Assembly: GCF_001646665.1 (NCBI RefSeq)
Contig: NZ_LWBU01000363.1
Location: 79,599 to 143,598 of the forward strand
Origin: Streptomyces noursei
Lineage (GTDB): Bacteria; Actinomycetota; Actinomycetes; Streptomycetales; Streptomycetaceae
DNA: 64,000 nucleotides
Direction: 5' to 3'
Part shown: positions 15,820 to 24,004 of the stretch, piece by piece
Numbering within the stretch: position 1 is the first letter of the stretch
Layout: every line of letters begins with the position of its first letter
Program-made: the position numbers and the translations under genes
Notes under the pieces: model-generated
The model's input: only the letters and a program-made list of their open reading frames with translations
What the model was told of the DNA's origin: nothing
The model's database searches: none

Positions 15820-18042
15820 TCAGCCGCTGACGCGGACCACCCCCAGCCGCTGGGTGGCGCGGGTCAGGGCCACGTACAGGTCGTTGACGCCGTGCGGGCC
15901 GCCGGACCGGATGCCGTCCGGGTCGGCGACGATCACCGTGTCGAACTCCAGCCCCTTGGCCTGCCGGGGCTCCAGCAGCACCACCGGCCGGGTGAGGTCG
16001 GGGTCCGGGCCGTGGGCGGCGCCGGGCAGGGCGGCGCCGATCTCCCCGAGCCGGCCGGCCGGGGCGATGACGGCGAGCCGCCCCTCGGCGGGGCGCTCCC
16101 GGCGGACCGCGTCGGCGACCCCGGCCGCCAGGTCGCCGGCGGTCGTCTCCCAGGGGGCCACGCCGGTGGAGCGCACCGAGCGGGGCGGGGTGAAGTCCGG
16201 GTCCTCGGCGCGGCGCACGGCTGCCGCGACCTCCATGATCTCGGCGGGCGTGCGGTAGTTGACGCCGAGGCGCACGTGCTCGAAGCGGTCGCCGACGTAC
16301 GGGCCGAGGATGTCCTGCCAGGAGCCGCAGCCGGCCGCGTCGCCGGTCTGGGCCGGGTCGCCGACGAGGGTCATGGAGCGGGTGGGGATGCGGCGCATCA
16401 GCAGCCGCCAGGCCATGGCGGACAGTTCCTGGGCCTCGTCCACGATGACGTGGCCGAACGCCCAGGTGCGGTCGGCCGCGGCGCGTTCGGCGGCGCTGCG
16501 GTGGTCGGCCTCCTCGTGGCGCTCGGCGAAGCGTTCGGCGTCGATGATGTCGTGGGCGCCGAGCACCTCGGACTCCTCGTCCTCGAACTCGTACGTCCGG
16601 GAGGCGTAGCTGACGTCCAGCACCCCCTGGGCGTAGGCGATGCGGGCGCTGCGTTCGCGCTCGGCGGCGGCGCGGGCGGCGGTGTCGTCCTCGCCGAGCA
16701 GTTCGGCGGCCTCGTCGAGGAGCGGGACGTCGGCCTCGGTCCAGTCGCCGCCGGTCCTGCGGACGAACTCGGCCTCGCCGTCCGGGAGGTGGCCGTCGGG
16801 GGCGGCGAGGAAGCCGGCGACGAGCTCCTGCGGGGTGAGGGCGGGCCACAGTTCCTCGATCGCGGCGTGGACGCGGGGGCTCGCGGCGATCTCCTTGCGC
16901 ATCTGGGTGATGTCGGAGGGGTCGAGGAGGTTGGGCCCGCCGAACGGGTCGGCGCCGAGCCGCTCGGCCAGCTGGTCGGTGAGCGCGTCGATGATCCGGA
17001 ACGCGAACCGCGGGCGGGCGAGGTTGTGGGGCAGGCCGGTGCCGCGGGCGTCCCAGCGGGCGTCCTCGGCCATGTTCCGGTCGAGCAGGAGGGTGCCGTA
17101 GTCGTCGTGGTCGATCTCCAGGGGCGCGTCGGTGGGCGGCACGGTCTGCCGGTCGCGCAGGACCCGGGCGAGGACGTCCGCCATGTCGGCCCGGCCCTTG
17201 ATCTCGGCGGCCTCGGGGGTCTCGGTGCCGGTGGCGCGGACGCCGGGGAACAGCTCGCCCATGGTGGCGAGCAGGACGCCCGTCTCGCCGAGCGAGGGCA
17301 GGACCTCCCCGATGTAGCCGAGGAAGGCGGGGTTGGGTCCGACGATGAGGACGGCGCGGCGGGCGAGCTGCTCGCGGTGGGCGTAGAGGAGGTACGCGGC
17401 GCGGTGCAGCGCGACGGCGGTCTTGCCGGTGCCGGGGCCGCCCTCGACGACGAGGACGCCGTGGTGCGGGGCGCGGATGATGCGGTCCTGCTCGGCCTGG
17501 ATGGTCTGGACGATGTCGCTCATGCGCCCGGTGCGGGCGGCGTCGAGCGCGGCGAGCAGGACCTCGTCGGCGTCGTGGCCCTCGTGCCCGGTGCGGGTGG
17601 TGTCGGTCAGGTCGAGGATCTCGTCGTGCAGGGCGGTGACGTCCCGCCCCTCGGTGGTGATGTGGCGCCGGCGGCGGAGTCCCATGGGCTCGTACCCGGT
17701 GGCCAGGTAGAACGGCCGGGCGACGTCGGCGCGCCAGTCGACGACGAGCGGGGTGCGCTCCTCGTCGTCCTCGCGGATGCCGATGCGCCCGATGTGGTGG
17801 TCGCGGCCGTCCCGGAATTCGAGCCGTCCGAAGCACAGCCCGTTCTCGCCCGCGTCGAAGGCGGCCAGCAGCCCGGACTGCTCGGCGACCAGCACATCAC
17901 GCTCCAGCCGCGCCTGGAATCCGGTCCCGACGTCCTTGAGGGCGGCCGCGACGGCGGTTTCGGCCTGGTCCCGCAGGTGGTCGAGTCGCGCGTAGAGCTC
18001 ATCAATGAATTGCTGCTCTTTCCGATATTCCTCGGTTGACAA
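15820..18042 (-). CDS. UvrD/Rep-superfamily HelD-like ATPase (RNA polymerase recycling factor family)
   Basis: 740 residues from a TTG at 18042; GGGAG lies 5 nt upstream, and no ATG or GTG nearby fits. An N-terminal acidic coiled coil (EEYRKEQQFIDELYARLDHLRDQAE) precedes Walker A GGPGTGKT at 201-208, then motif II VIVDEAQELS, motif III LVGDPAQTGD, LGVNYRTPAEI and a C-terminal GLEFDTVIVADP with YVALTRATQRLGVV. The N-terminal arm and split helicase core match class II HelD of mycobacteria, which binds core RNA polymerase and pries out nucleic acids rather than unwinding DNA. A role in replication or repair is less likely for this architecture. Convergent with glgB. Confidence 0.85.
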   Translation of the reverse strand: MSTEEYRKEQQFIDELYARLDHLRDQAETAVAAALKDVGTGFQARLERDVLVAEQSGLLAAFDAGENGLCFGRLEFRDGRDHHIGRIGIREDDEERTPLVVDWRADVARPFYLATGYEPMGLRRRRHITTEGRDVTALHDEILDLTDTTRTGHEGHDADEVLLAALDAARTGRMSDIVQTIQAEQDRIIRAPHHGVLVVEGGPGTGKTAVALHRAAYLLYAHREQLARRAVLIVGPNPAFLGYIGEVLPSLGETGVLLATMGELFPGVRATGTETPEAAEIKGRADMADVLARVLRDRQTVPPTDAPLEIDHDDYGTLLLDRNMAEDARWDARGTGLPHNLARPRFAFRIIDALTDQLAERLGADPFGGPNLLDPSDITQMRKEIAASPRVHAAIEELWPALTPQELVAGFLAAPDGHLPDGEAEFVRRTGGDWTEADVPLLDEAAELLGEDDTAARAAAERERSARIAYAQGVLDVSYASRTYEFEDEESEVLGAHDIIDAERFAERHEEADHRSAAERAAADRTWAFGHVIVDEAQELSAMAWRLLMRRIPTRSMTLVGDPAQTGDAAGCGSWQDILGPYVGDRFEHVRLGVNYRTPAEIMEVAAAVRRAEDPDFTPPRSVRSTGVAPWETTAGDLAAGVADAVRRERPAEGRLAVIAPAGRLGEIGAALPGAAHGPDPDLTRPVVLLEPRQAKGLEFDTVIVADPDGIRSGGPHGVNDLYVALTRATQRLGVVRVSG

Positions 18043-18133
18043 TCCGACTCCCGACGCGATACAGTGCGTTTATTGAACTTCCGTGTGCGATTCTTCATGC
18101 CCGCACATGAATATCTCAATATACGCGAAGAAG

Positions 18134-18160
18134 CGCCCCCGCCGTCAATCGGCAGGGGCG
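18134..18160 (-). terminator. Terminator after the thioredoxin gene
   Basis: CGCCCCCGCCG (18134-18144) and CGGCAGGGGCG (18150-18160) form an 11-bp stem with one G-U pair and a 5-nt loop. It lies 28 bp past the thioredoxin stop and before the helD-like start on the same strand, so it should separate the two units. Confidence 0.65.
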
Positions 18161-18188
18161 TTCCTGGTTTTCGGGCCCGTTCTCCTTT

Positions 18189-18524
18189 TCAGGCCAGTGC
18201 GCCCTCCAGCTCCTGGAGGAGGCGGCGCTTGGGACGGGCGCCCACCATCTGCGCCACCGGTTCACCGGCGCGGAACACCAGCAGCGTCGGCATCGACAGC
18301 ACCGCGTACCGCGCGGTGACCTCCGGGTTCCGGTCGACGTCGAGCCGCACCACCTTCAGGCGGTCCGCCTCCTCACCGGCGACCGCGCTCAGCACCGGGG
18401 CCAGCCGGCGGCAGGGGCCGCACCAGTCGGCCGTGAACTCGACCAGCACCGGCCGGTCGGCGGACAGCACCTCGGTGTCGAAGTCCGCGTCGGTCACCTC
18501 GGTCACTTCGCTCGTGCGGATCAT
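18189..18524 (-). CDS. Thioredoxin
   Basis: 111 residues, a single thioredoxin domain with the redox site WCGPC (C35, C38), the cis-proline loop SMPTLLVF and a FTADWCGPCRRLAP helix. No signal peptide, so it acts in the cytoplasm, accepting electrons from thioredoxin reductase. Its ATG overlaps the stop of the upstream MerR gene by 4 bp (ATGA), so the pair is translationally coupled. The MerR partner has several cysteines, suggesting that the operon responds to thiol or oxidative stress. Not the trxA next to trxB of the canonical system, because no reductase gene is nearby. Confidence 0.95.
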   Translation of the reverse strand: MIRTSEVTEVTDADFDTEVLSADRPVLVEFTADWCGPCRRLAPVLSAVAGEEADRLKVVRLDVDRNPEVTARYAVLSMPTLLVFRAGEPVAQMVGARPKRRLLQELEGALA

Positions 18525-18910
18525 TCCGTCGTCCTCTCGAATTCGCAGCGTGGCTCGGGGGTCCCGGTCGCGAACGCGAGCCGGGCGGCGACCTCGGCGC
18601 GTACCGACAGCAGCCGGCCGATCAGCCCGTCCAGCTCGTCGAGCTTGCGCCGGTACACGTCGAGCGAGGCGGGGCAGGCGTCCCCGGCGGGGTGACCGGC
18701 GCGCAGGCAGTCGACGAACGGACGGGTCTCCTCCAGCTCGAACCCGAAGTGCTGGAGGGTCCGTATCTGCTGGAGCAGCCTGAGGTCGTCCTCGTCGTAG
18801 GTGCGGTAGCCGTTCTCCGCGCGCCGGGCGCGCAGCAGGCCACGGGACTCGTAGTAGCGCAGGGTCCGGGTGGTGGTACCCGCGCGTCTCGCCAGCTCGC
18901 CGATTCGCAT
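18521..18910 (-). CDS. MerR-family regulator with cysteines (thioredoxin-linked)
   Basis: 129 residues. The N-terminal winged helix is typical (MRIGELARRAGTTTRTLRYY, then RGLLRARRAENGYRTYDE), followed by a dimerisation helix. C68 and C79 in VDCLRAGHPAGDAC, plus C122, could bind metal or form a redox disulfide; the spacing differs from SoxR's Fe-S cluster motif. It precedes thioredoxin with a 4-bp overlap, so it probably controls its own operon in response to oxidants or electrophiles. The promoter lies in the short gap to the Lrp-family gene on the same strand (28 bp) or further upstream. Confidence 0.9.
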   Translation of the reverse strand: MRIGELARRAGTTTRTLRYYESRGLLRARRAENGYRTYDEDDLRLLQQIRTLQHFGFELEETRPFVDCLRAGHPAGDACPASLDVYRRKLDELDGLIGRLLSVRAEVAARLAFATGTPEPRCEFERTTE

Positions 18911-18938
18911 GCCCCGACGGTAGGGCTTGACGCGGACG

Positions 18939-19451
18939 TCAGGGCAACAGCGGTTTGCGGGGCACCGGCGAGGACAGCACGACCGACGTGGTGGTCCGGC
19001 CCAGCGCCGACGTCTGCTCCAGGACGTCCTCCAGGTGGACGGTGTCCCGTACGGCCACCTTGAGGATCCAGCAGTCCTCGCCCACCACGTGGTGGGCCTC
19101 CAGCACCTCCGGCCGGGCCAGCAGCTCCAGGGTCCTGGGGTGCTTGAAGGTGTAGCCGCCGTGCGGGTCGACCCGGATGAACGCCTGGATGCCGTAGCCG
19201 AGCCGGGCGGGCGACACGTGCGCCCCGTACCCGGTGACGGCGCCGCAGGCCTCCAGCCGGCGGACCCGCTCGGCGACGGCCGCCGGGCTGAGACGGACGC
19301 GCCTGCCCAGCTCGCTCAGCCTGATCCGCCCGTCGGTCTGGAGCAGCTCCAGGATCTGCCGGTCCAGCGCGTCGAAGGAGCCCGCCGTCGTTCCGTCGGC
19401 CGCGGGGCGCGGATGCCGTTGTTCTTTGGGCGCGACGGCCGGATCTCCCAT
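18939..19451 (-). CDS. Lrp/AsnC-family transcriptional regulator
   Basis: 170 residues from ATG 19451, preceded by AAGGGGG. The N-terminal 30 residues are variable. The helix-turn-helix follows (FDALDRQILELLQTDGRIRLSELGRRVRLSPAAVAERVRRLE), then the AsnC ligand-sensing domain with GYGIQAFIRVD and VVGEDCWILKVAV. Members sense amino acids and oligomerise on DNA. It is divergent from the NAD-dependent epimerase gene with only 45 bp between starts, so it may regulate that gene and the aldo-keto reductase. Ligand not predictable. Confidence 0.9.
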   Translation of the reverse strand: MGDPAVAPKEQRHPRPAADGTTAGSFDALDRQILELLQTDGRIRLSELGRRVRLSPAAVAERVRRLEACGAVTGYGAHVSPARLGYGIQAFIRVDPHGGYTFKHPRTLELLARPEVLEAHHVVGEDCWILKVAVRDTVHLEDVLEQTSALGRTTTSVVLSSPVPRKPLLP

Positions 19452-19496
19452 GATTCCCCCTTCAGGCTGCGGCCCGACACCGTAACACTGGTGCCC

Positions 19497-20378
19497 ATGC
19501 CCGATATATGCGTGATCGGCGGCAGCCGGTACTTCGGAAAGCGCCTCGTGGAGCGGTTGTCGGCCGCGGGTCACCACGTCACCGTCGTCAATCGCGGGAC
19601 GTCCGCGCCACCGGCCGGTGTCCGTCACCTCACGGCGGACCGCGACGACGAGAAGGCCCTGGAGAAGGCGCTGGGGGAGCACGCCTTCGACGTCGTCGTC
19701 GACCAGGTCTGCTACACCCCGCGCCAGGCGGACATCGCCCGGCGCGTCCTCGGGCCGCGCACCCGGCGCTACGTGATGACCTCGACGGTCGAGGTGTACG
19801 AGCACGAGGACTCCCCCTCGCCCGTGCGCGAGGAGGCCTTCGACCCCCGCACGGCCGCCGTGGGCGACCTGGACGCCGCCCTCCCCTACGGAGAGGGCAA
19901 GCGGCAGGCCGAGGCCGTGTTCGCGCGGGACCCGGCCCTGGCGTTCACGGCCGTGCGCGTCGCCCATGTGCTGGGCGGCGCCGACGACTTCACCGGCCGC
20001 CTCGCGCACTACGCGGACCGGATACGGACGGGAGCGCCCATCGCCGTGCCCTCCGACAACCGCCCCGCGACGTACGTGTACGTGGAGGAGATCGCCGACT
20101 TCCTGGCGTGGACGGCCGGGCAGGACTTCACCGGGCCGGTGAACGCCGCGTCCCACGGCCCCCTGACGACCGACCGCATCTGCGCCGTCCTGGAGGCGAG
20201 GCTCGGCCGCCGGGCGGTCTTCCGGGAGGTGGAGGGTTCGGGCGAGGTGTCGCCCCTGTCCTTCCGGCGCTCGTACGCGATGGACAACACCCGTGCCACG
20301 GCGCTCGGTCACGCCTTCGGGCACAGCTCCGCATGGCTGGACCGGGCGGTCGACGAGACCCTCGGAGGGCGGGCGTGA
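19497..20378 (+). CDS. NAD(P)-dependent epimerase/reductase (extended SDR)
   Basis: 293 residues from ATG 19497; a GTG six bases earlier is possible. No ribosome site is visible and a TAACAC box lies just upstream, so the message may be leaderless. The nucleotide-binding motif is VIGGSRYFGKRLVERL, followed by VTVVNRG, where the Arg hints at NADP. The catalytic YxxxK appears as YGEGK. Related Streptomyces proteins are annotated as NAD-dependent epimerase/dehydratase or reductase without known substrate. Overlaps the aldo-keto reductase start by 4 bp. Confidence 0.85.
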   Translation: MPDICVIGGSRYFGKRLVERLSAAGHHVTVVNRGTSAPPAGVRHLTADRDDEKALEKALGEHAFDVVVDQVCYTPRQADIARRVLGPRTRRYVMTSTVEVYEHEDSPSPVREEAFDPRTAAVGDLDAALPYGEGKRQAEAVFARDPALAFTAVRVAHVLGGADDFTGRLAHYADRIRTGAPIAVPSDNRPATYVYVEEIADFLAWTAGQDFTGPVNAASHGPLTTDRICAVLEARLGRRAVFREVEGSGEVSPLSFRRSYAMDNTRATALGHAFGHSSAWLDRAVDETLGGRA

Positions 20379-21250
20379 GGTACGTCGGGGACGTCGCGGT
20401 CGGCGCCGTGGGGCTGGGTGCCATGCCCCTGTCCATCGAGGGCCACCCGGACGAGGCCCGCGCCGTGGCGACCGTCCACGCCGCGCTCGACGCGGGCGTC
20501 ACGCTCATCGACACGGCCGACTCGTACCACGCGCCGACGGGCGGTGCGCCGGGCGACGGTGAACTCCTGGTCGCCCGCGCCCTCGCGGCGTACGGCGGCG
20601 CCCGCGACCGGGTGCTCGTGGCCACCAAGGGCGGCCGGGGCCGCACCCCGGACGGCGGCTGGACCGTCGACGGCGACCCCGCCCGCCTGCGGCGCGCCGC
20701 GCAGGCGTCGGCGAGGCGGCTGGGGGTCGAGGCGATCGGGCTGTACCAGCTGCACAAGCCGGACCCGGCCGTGCCGTACGCCGAGTCGCTGGGCGCGCTG
20801 CGGGACCTGCTGGACGCGGGCACCGTCCGGATGGCCGGCGTCTCGAACGTCGACGTGGCGCAGATCCGCCTCGCCCGCGAGATCCTGGGCGACCGGCTGG
20901 TCTCCGTGCAGAACCGCTGGTCCCCCGCCGTCCGGGACAGCGAGCCCGAGCTGCGGCTCTGCGCCGAGCTGGGACTGGCGTTCCTGCCGTGGAGCCCCCT
21001 CGGCGGCATCTCGCGCAGCTCCCTGGACGGCGCGTCCGCCCAGGCGGCCGACCCCCGCTTCGGCGCCTTCCACCGGGTGGCGCGGGAACGCGGGGTCAGC
21101 CCGCAACGGGTGGCCCTCGCCTGGGCGCTGGCCCGCTCCCCGGTGGTCGTCCCCATCCCGGGCGCGAGCCGCCCGGAGACGGCGCGCGACTCGGCCGCGG
21201 CGGCGGAACTGGCGCTCGACGGAAGGGAGCTGGAGCTGCTCGGCCCGTGA
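20375..21250 (+). CDS. Aldo/keto reductase
   Basis: 291 residues from GTG 20375, which overlaps the previous stop (GTGA) and has GGAGGG about 7 nt upstream. The AKR catalytic tetrad is present: D and Y in LIDTADSYH, K in VATKGG, and H in LYQLHKPDP. C-terminal NADPH-binding residues occur in VPIPGASRPETARDSA. It reduces aldehydes or ketones with NADPH in a (beta/alpha)8 barrel; the physiological substrate is unknown. Forms a two-gene unit with the epimerase, terminated by an 18-bp hairpin. Confidence 0.92.
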   Translation: MRYVGDVAVGAVGLGAMPLSIEGHPDEARAVATVHAALDAGVTLIDTADSYHAPTGGAPGDGELLVARALAAYGGARDRVLVATKGGRGRTPDGGWTVDGDPARLRRAAQASARRLGVEAIGLYQLHKPDPAVPYAESLGALRDLLDAGTVRMAGVSNVDVAQIRLAREILGDRLVSVQNRWSPAVRDSEPELRLCAELGLAFLPWSPLGGISRSSLDGASAQAADPRFGAFHRVARERGVSPQRVALAWALARSPVVVPIPGASRPETARDSAAAAELALDGRELELLGP

Positions 21251-21361
21251 CCGGCGGCCAGGCACGCGACTCCGCGGAGCGCCCGGCCGATGACCGGCGC
21301 GGGGGCCCGGGCTCCGGGCGCGCAGGCACCCGGCTCCGCGGAGGCACCGGGCACGGAAACC

Positions 21362-21409
21362 GCCCGGTCCGTGACGTGCGGCCCCCCGGCGGCACGTCAC
21401 GGACCGGGC
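21362..21409. terminator. Perfect 18-bp hairpin between convergent genes
   Basis: GCCCGGTCCGTGACGTGC (21362-21379) and its exact complement (21392-21409) flank a 12-nt loop. It lies between the aldo-keto reductase stop and the exporter stop, and very likely terminates both transcripts. Confidence 0.8.
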
Positions 21410-21418
21410 CGTGCGGGG

Positions 21419-23044
21419 TCAGACCCCTACCGGCTCGCGGTCCCCGGTCTCGGCCTCGGCCTCCGTGCGGGCCTTGCGCCCCGGCAGCAGGGCGGCCACC
21501 AGGACCGTGCCGACGGCGAGGATCGCCGCGCCCACGAGGCTGGTGTGGGCCACCGCGTCGGCGAAGGCCGAGCCCACCGCGTCCGTCATCCGCCGGGCGC
21601 CCTCGGCGAGCTGGGCCGCCTGCGCCGGTGCCGCGTGGGCGGCCTGCTCACCGATGCCGTGCGCGACGGCGTACCCGGCGCCGACCGAGTCCTGGGCGGT
21701 GGCGAGGGCCGAGGCGGGCAGGCCACTGCCCTCGGTGGCGTCGGCGAGGTGCGAGGAGTACGAGGAGGCCAGCACCGAGCCGAGCAGCGCGATGCCGAGC
21801 GAGCCGCCCAGCTCCAGCGAGGTGTCGTTGACGGCGCCGCCGACGCCCAGCTCCGCCTCGGGGAACGCGCCCATGATGGCGTCGGTGCAGGGCGACAGGG
21901 CGAGGCCGATCGCGACGCCCAGGACGACCAGCGGGGCGACGAAGTCCCCGTACGCGGAGGCCGCGTCCACCCGCGTCAGCAGGGCGAGGGCCAGCGTGCC
22001 GAGGGCCATGCCCGCCGTGACCGTGACCTTCATGCCGAGGCGCGGGGTGAGGAAGCCGGTCAGCGCCGAGCCGACGAACACCGCGCCGGCCAGCGGCAGC
22101 ATCCGCACGCCCGTGTCGAACGGGTCGTAGCCGAGCACGAACTGGAGGTGCTGGGTCAGGTAGTAGAAGGCGCCGAAGACGGCGAGGAAGAACAGCGCCA
22201 CGGCCAGGTTGGAACCGGCGAAGCCGCGGTCCAGGAAGCGGCGGACGTCCAGCACCGGGCGCGGGTGGCGCAGCTCCCAGGCGACGAAGGCGACGAGCCC
22301 GGCGCCCGCGACGACCGCGGCGGCGACGGCCTTGGCGTCCCAGCCGAAGTGCGGGCCCTGGATGATCATGTAGACCAGCGCACCGGTCCAGACGACGGAC
22401 AGCAGCCCGCCGACGTAGTCGATGCGCCCGTGCCGGGCGGCCTTCGACGGCGGGACGAGGGCGAAGGCCCCGACGATCGCGAGCGCGGCCACGGGTACGT
22501 TGATCAGGAACGTGGACGACCAGCCGTGGTTCTCCAGGAGCGCGCCCGCGACCAGCGGTCCGGCGGCGATGGCGAGGCCGGCGGTGGCGGTCCACAGGAC
22601 GATGGCCTTCGCGCGCTCGGCGCGCGGGAAGGTCGCCGCGAGCAGCGACAGCGTGGCAGGCATGATCATCGCCGCGCCGACGCCCATCACCGCCCGGGCG
22701 GCTATGACCCCGGTGGAGGAGTCGACGAGCGACCCGGCGACCGAGCCCGCGCCGAAGACGACCAGTCCGAGGACGAGCGCGCCGCGCCGGCTGTACTTGT
22801 CGCCTATCGCGCCGAGCAGCAGCATCAGCGCCGCGTACGGGACGGTGTAGCCGTCTATGACCCACTGGAGGTCGGAGCTGGTCAGCCCGAGGTCCTGGGT
22901 CATGTCGGGCGCGGCGACGGTGAGGGCGGTGTTCGCCATCACGATGATCAGCAGGCTCAGGCACAGCACGAGCAGTGCCCACCAGCGCTTGGCGTACGGC
23001 CCGCCCTCCATCCTCTCCACCGGCTCGTTCATGACGAGACGCAT
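21419..23044 (-). CDS. MFS multidrug efflux transporter (DHA2, EmrB/QacA family)
   Basis: 541 residues from ATG 23044 (MRLVMNEP); ATG 23032 is an alternative. Fourteen predicted helices. Helix 1 motif IIVMANTALTVAAPDM, motif A GAIGDKYSRRGAL, and the motif C-like GPLVAGALLENHGWSSTFLINVP identify a 14-TMS proton-driven drug exporter. The last helix is followed by a charged tail. Divergent from a TetR regulator, with three copies of an 18-bp dyad between the starts. The arrangement is a typical TetR-repressed efflux pump. Confidence 0.92.
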   Translation of the reverse strand: MRLVMNEPVERMEGGPYAKRWWALLVLCLSLLIIVMANTALTVAAPDMTQDLGLTSSDLQWVIDGYTVPYAALMLLLGAIGDKYSRRGALVLGLVVFGAGSVAGSLVDSSTGVIAARAVMGVGAAMIMPATLSLLAATFPRAERAKAIVLWTATAGLAIAAGPLVAGALLENHGWSSTFLINVPVAALAIVGAFALVPPSKAARHGRIDYVGGLLSVVWTGALVYMIIQGPHFGWDAKAVAAAVVAGAGLVAFVAWELRHPRPVLDVRRFLDRGFAGSNLAVALFFLAVFGAFYYLTQHLQFVLGYDPFDTGVRMLPLAGAVFVGSALTGFLTPRLGMKVTVTAGMALGTLALALLTRVDAASAYGDFVAPLVVLGVAIGLALSPCTDAIMGAFPEAELGVGGAVNDTSLELGGSLGIALLGSVLASSYSSHLADATEGSGLPASALATAQDSVGAGYAVAHGIGEQAAHAAPAQAAQLAEGARRMTDAVGSAFADAVAHTSLVGAAILAVGTVLVAALLPGRKARTEAEAETGDREPVGV

Positions 23045-23086
23045 GGTGCGTTCCACCCTTCCGACGACTCTCTCTTGCCCAGCTTC

Positions 23087-23149
23087 TTGCACAGCGGTGT
23101 GCAATTACACACCGCTGTGCAAGTTACGTCACTGCACAGCCATGTGCAA
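23087..23149. promoter_or_regulatory. Three TTGCACA-N4-TGTGCAA operator copies (MFS/TetR intergenic)
   Basis: Site 1 TTGCACAGCGGTGTGCAA (23087-23104), site 2 TTACACACCGCTGTGCAA (23105-23122) and site 3 CTGCACAGCCATGTGCAA (23132-23149) are 18-bp dyads. Sites 1 and 2 abut and are near-exact inverted copies of each other. They fill the space between the divergent starts (23044 and 23159), so a bound repressor would block both promoters. Site 3 ends 9 bp before the TetR start, consistent with autoregulation. Confidence 0.8.
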
Positions 23150-23158
23150 AATGAGGGC

Positions 23159-23758
23159 GTGACTTCTGGACGAGCCGATGCCAACCGGCGCCGCATCGAG
23201 CAGGTGGCCCTCACCGAGCTGCTGCGCGACCCGGACGCCTCCATGGACCAGATCGCCCGCGCGGCCGGCGTCGTGCGCCGGACCGTGTACGGGCACTTCC
23301 CGAGCCGCGAGGCACTGATCGCCGCGCTCGTGGACAGCGCGGTCGACTCGGTGGCCCGGGCGCACGCGAGCGGCCGCGAGGGCGTGGACGACCCGGCCGA
23401 GGCGCTGGCCCGGGCCGCGCTCGCGGTGTGGGAGATCGCCGACCGCTACCGGCTCCTGGTGGCGCTCGCCCAGCGCAGCATCACGATGGAGGGCATCCGG
23501 GAGCGGCTGACCCCGGTGCGCGAGGCCTGCGCGGCGGTGCTCCAACGGGGCCTGGACGAGGGCGTGTTCACCTCCCCGCTGCCGGCCGCCGCGCTCGCGT
23601 ACGTGCACGAGCAGGTGCTGTTCGGACTGATGGAGGCCGTCAACGCGGGCGCCCTCGCGGCGGACCTGGCGGGCCGGTCCGCCGCGCAGACGATGCTCAT
23701 CTCGGCGGGGATGCCCGCGGGACGGGCGGCCGAGCTGGTGGGGTCGCTGGAGCCCTAG
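23159..23758 (+). CDS. TetR-family repressor of the divergent MFS pump
   Basis: 199 residues from GTG 23159. GAGGG lies only 1 nt upstream, so initiation may be leaderless or weak, but no other start retains the helix-turn-helix. The N-terminal DNA-binding domain is RRRIEQVALTELLRDPDASMDQIARAAGVVRRTVYGHFPSREALI; the C-terminal ligand domain is typical of SACE_7040-like regulators. It probably binds the three 18-bp dyads directly upstream and is released by a substrate of the pump. Confidence 0.9.
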   Translation: MTSGRADANRRRIEQVALTELLRDPDASMDQIARAAGVVRRTVYGHFPSREALIAALVDSAVDSVARAHASGREGVDDPAEALARAALAVWEIADRYRLLVALAQRSITMEGIRERLTPVREACAAVLQRGLDEGVFTSPLPAAALAYVHEQVLFGLMEAVNAGALAADLAGRSAAQTMLISAGMPAGRAAELVGSLEP

Positions 23759-24004
23759 GGAGTGTCCTTCCGATCAGCGGATCGTCGGCGCGGTGGTGAG
23801 GGGCGGGACGATTCCTGACGCCGCGTGGACGGCGGTCACCCCGTCGCCACCACCGGCCGGCCGGACCCGTGGCCGATGACGGGATCACCGTCAGGTCCCT
23901 GAGGACATCGCGCTCACGCGCCGCACCGCCCGCCACCTCGCTCACGACGGACAGCTCGTCAGTCCGCAATGGACGGTCGGCGGCGTCAGACGGCCGGGTA
24001 CGTC

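Noticed and set aside
23759..23800. GAGTGTCC-like sequence resembling some insertion-sequence ends
   Set aside because: No matching inverted end, target duplication or transposase frame found nearby.
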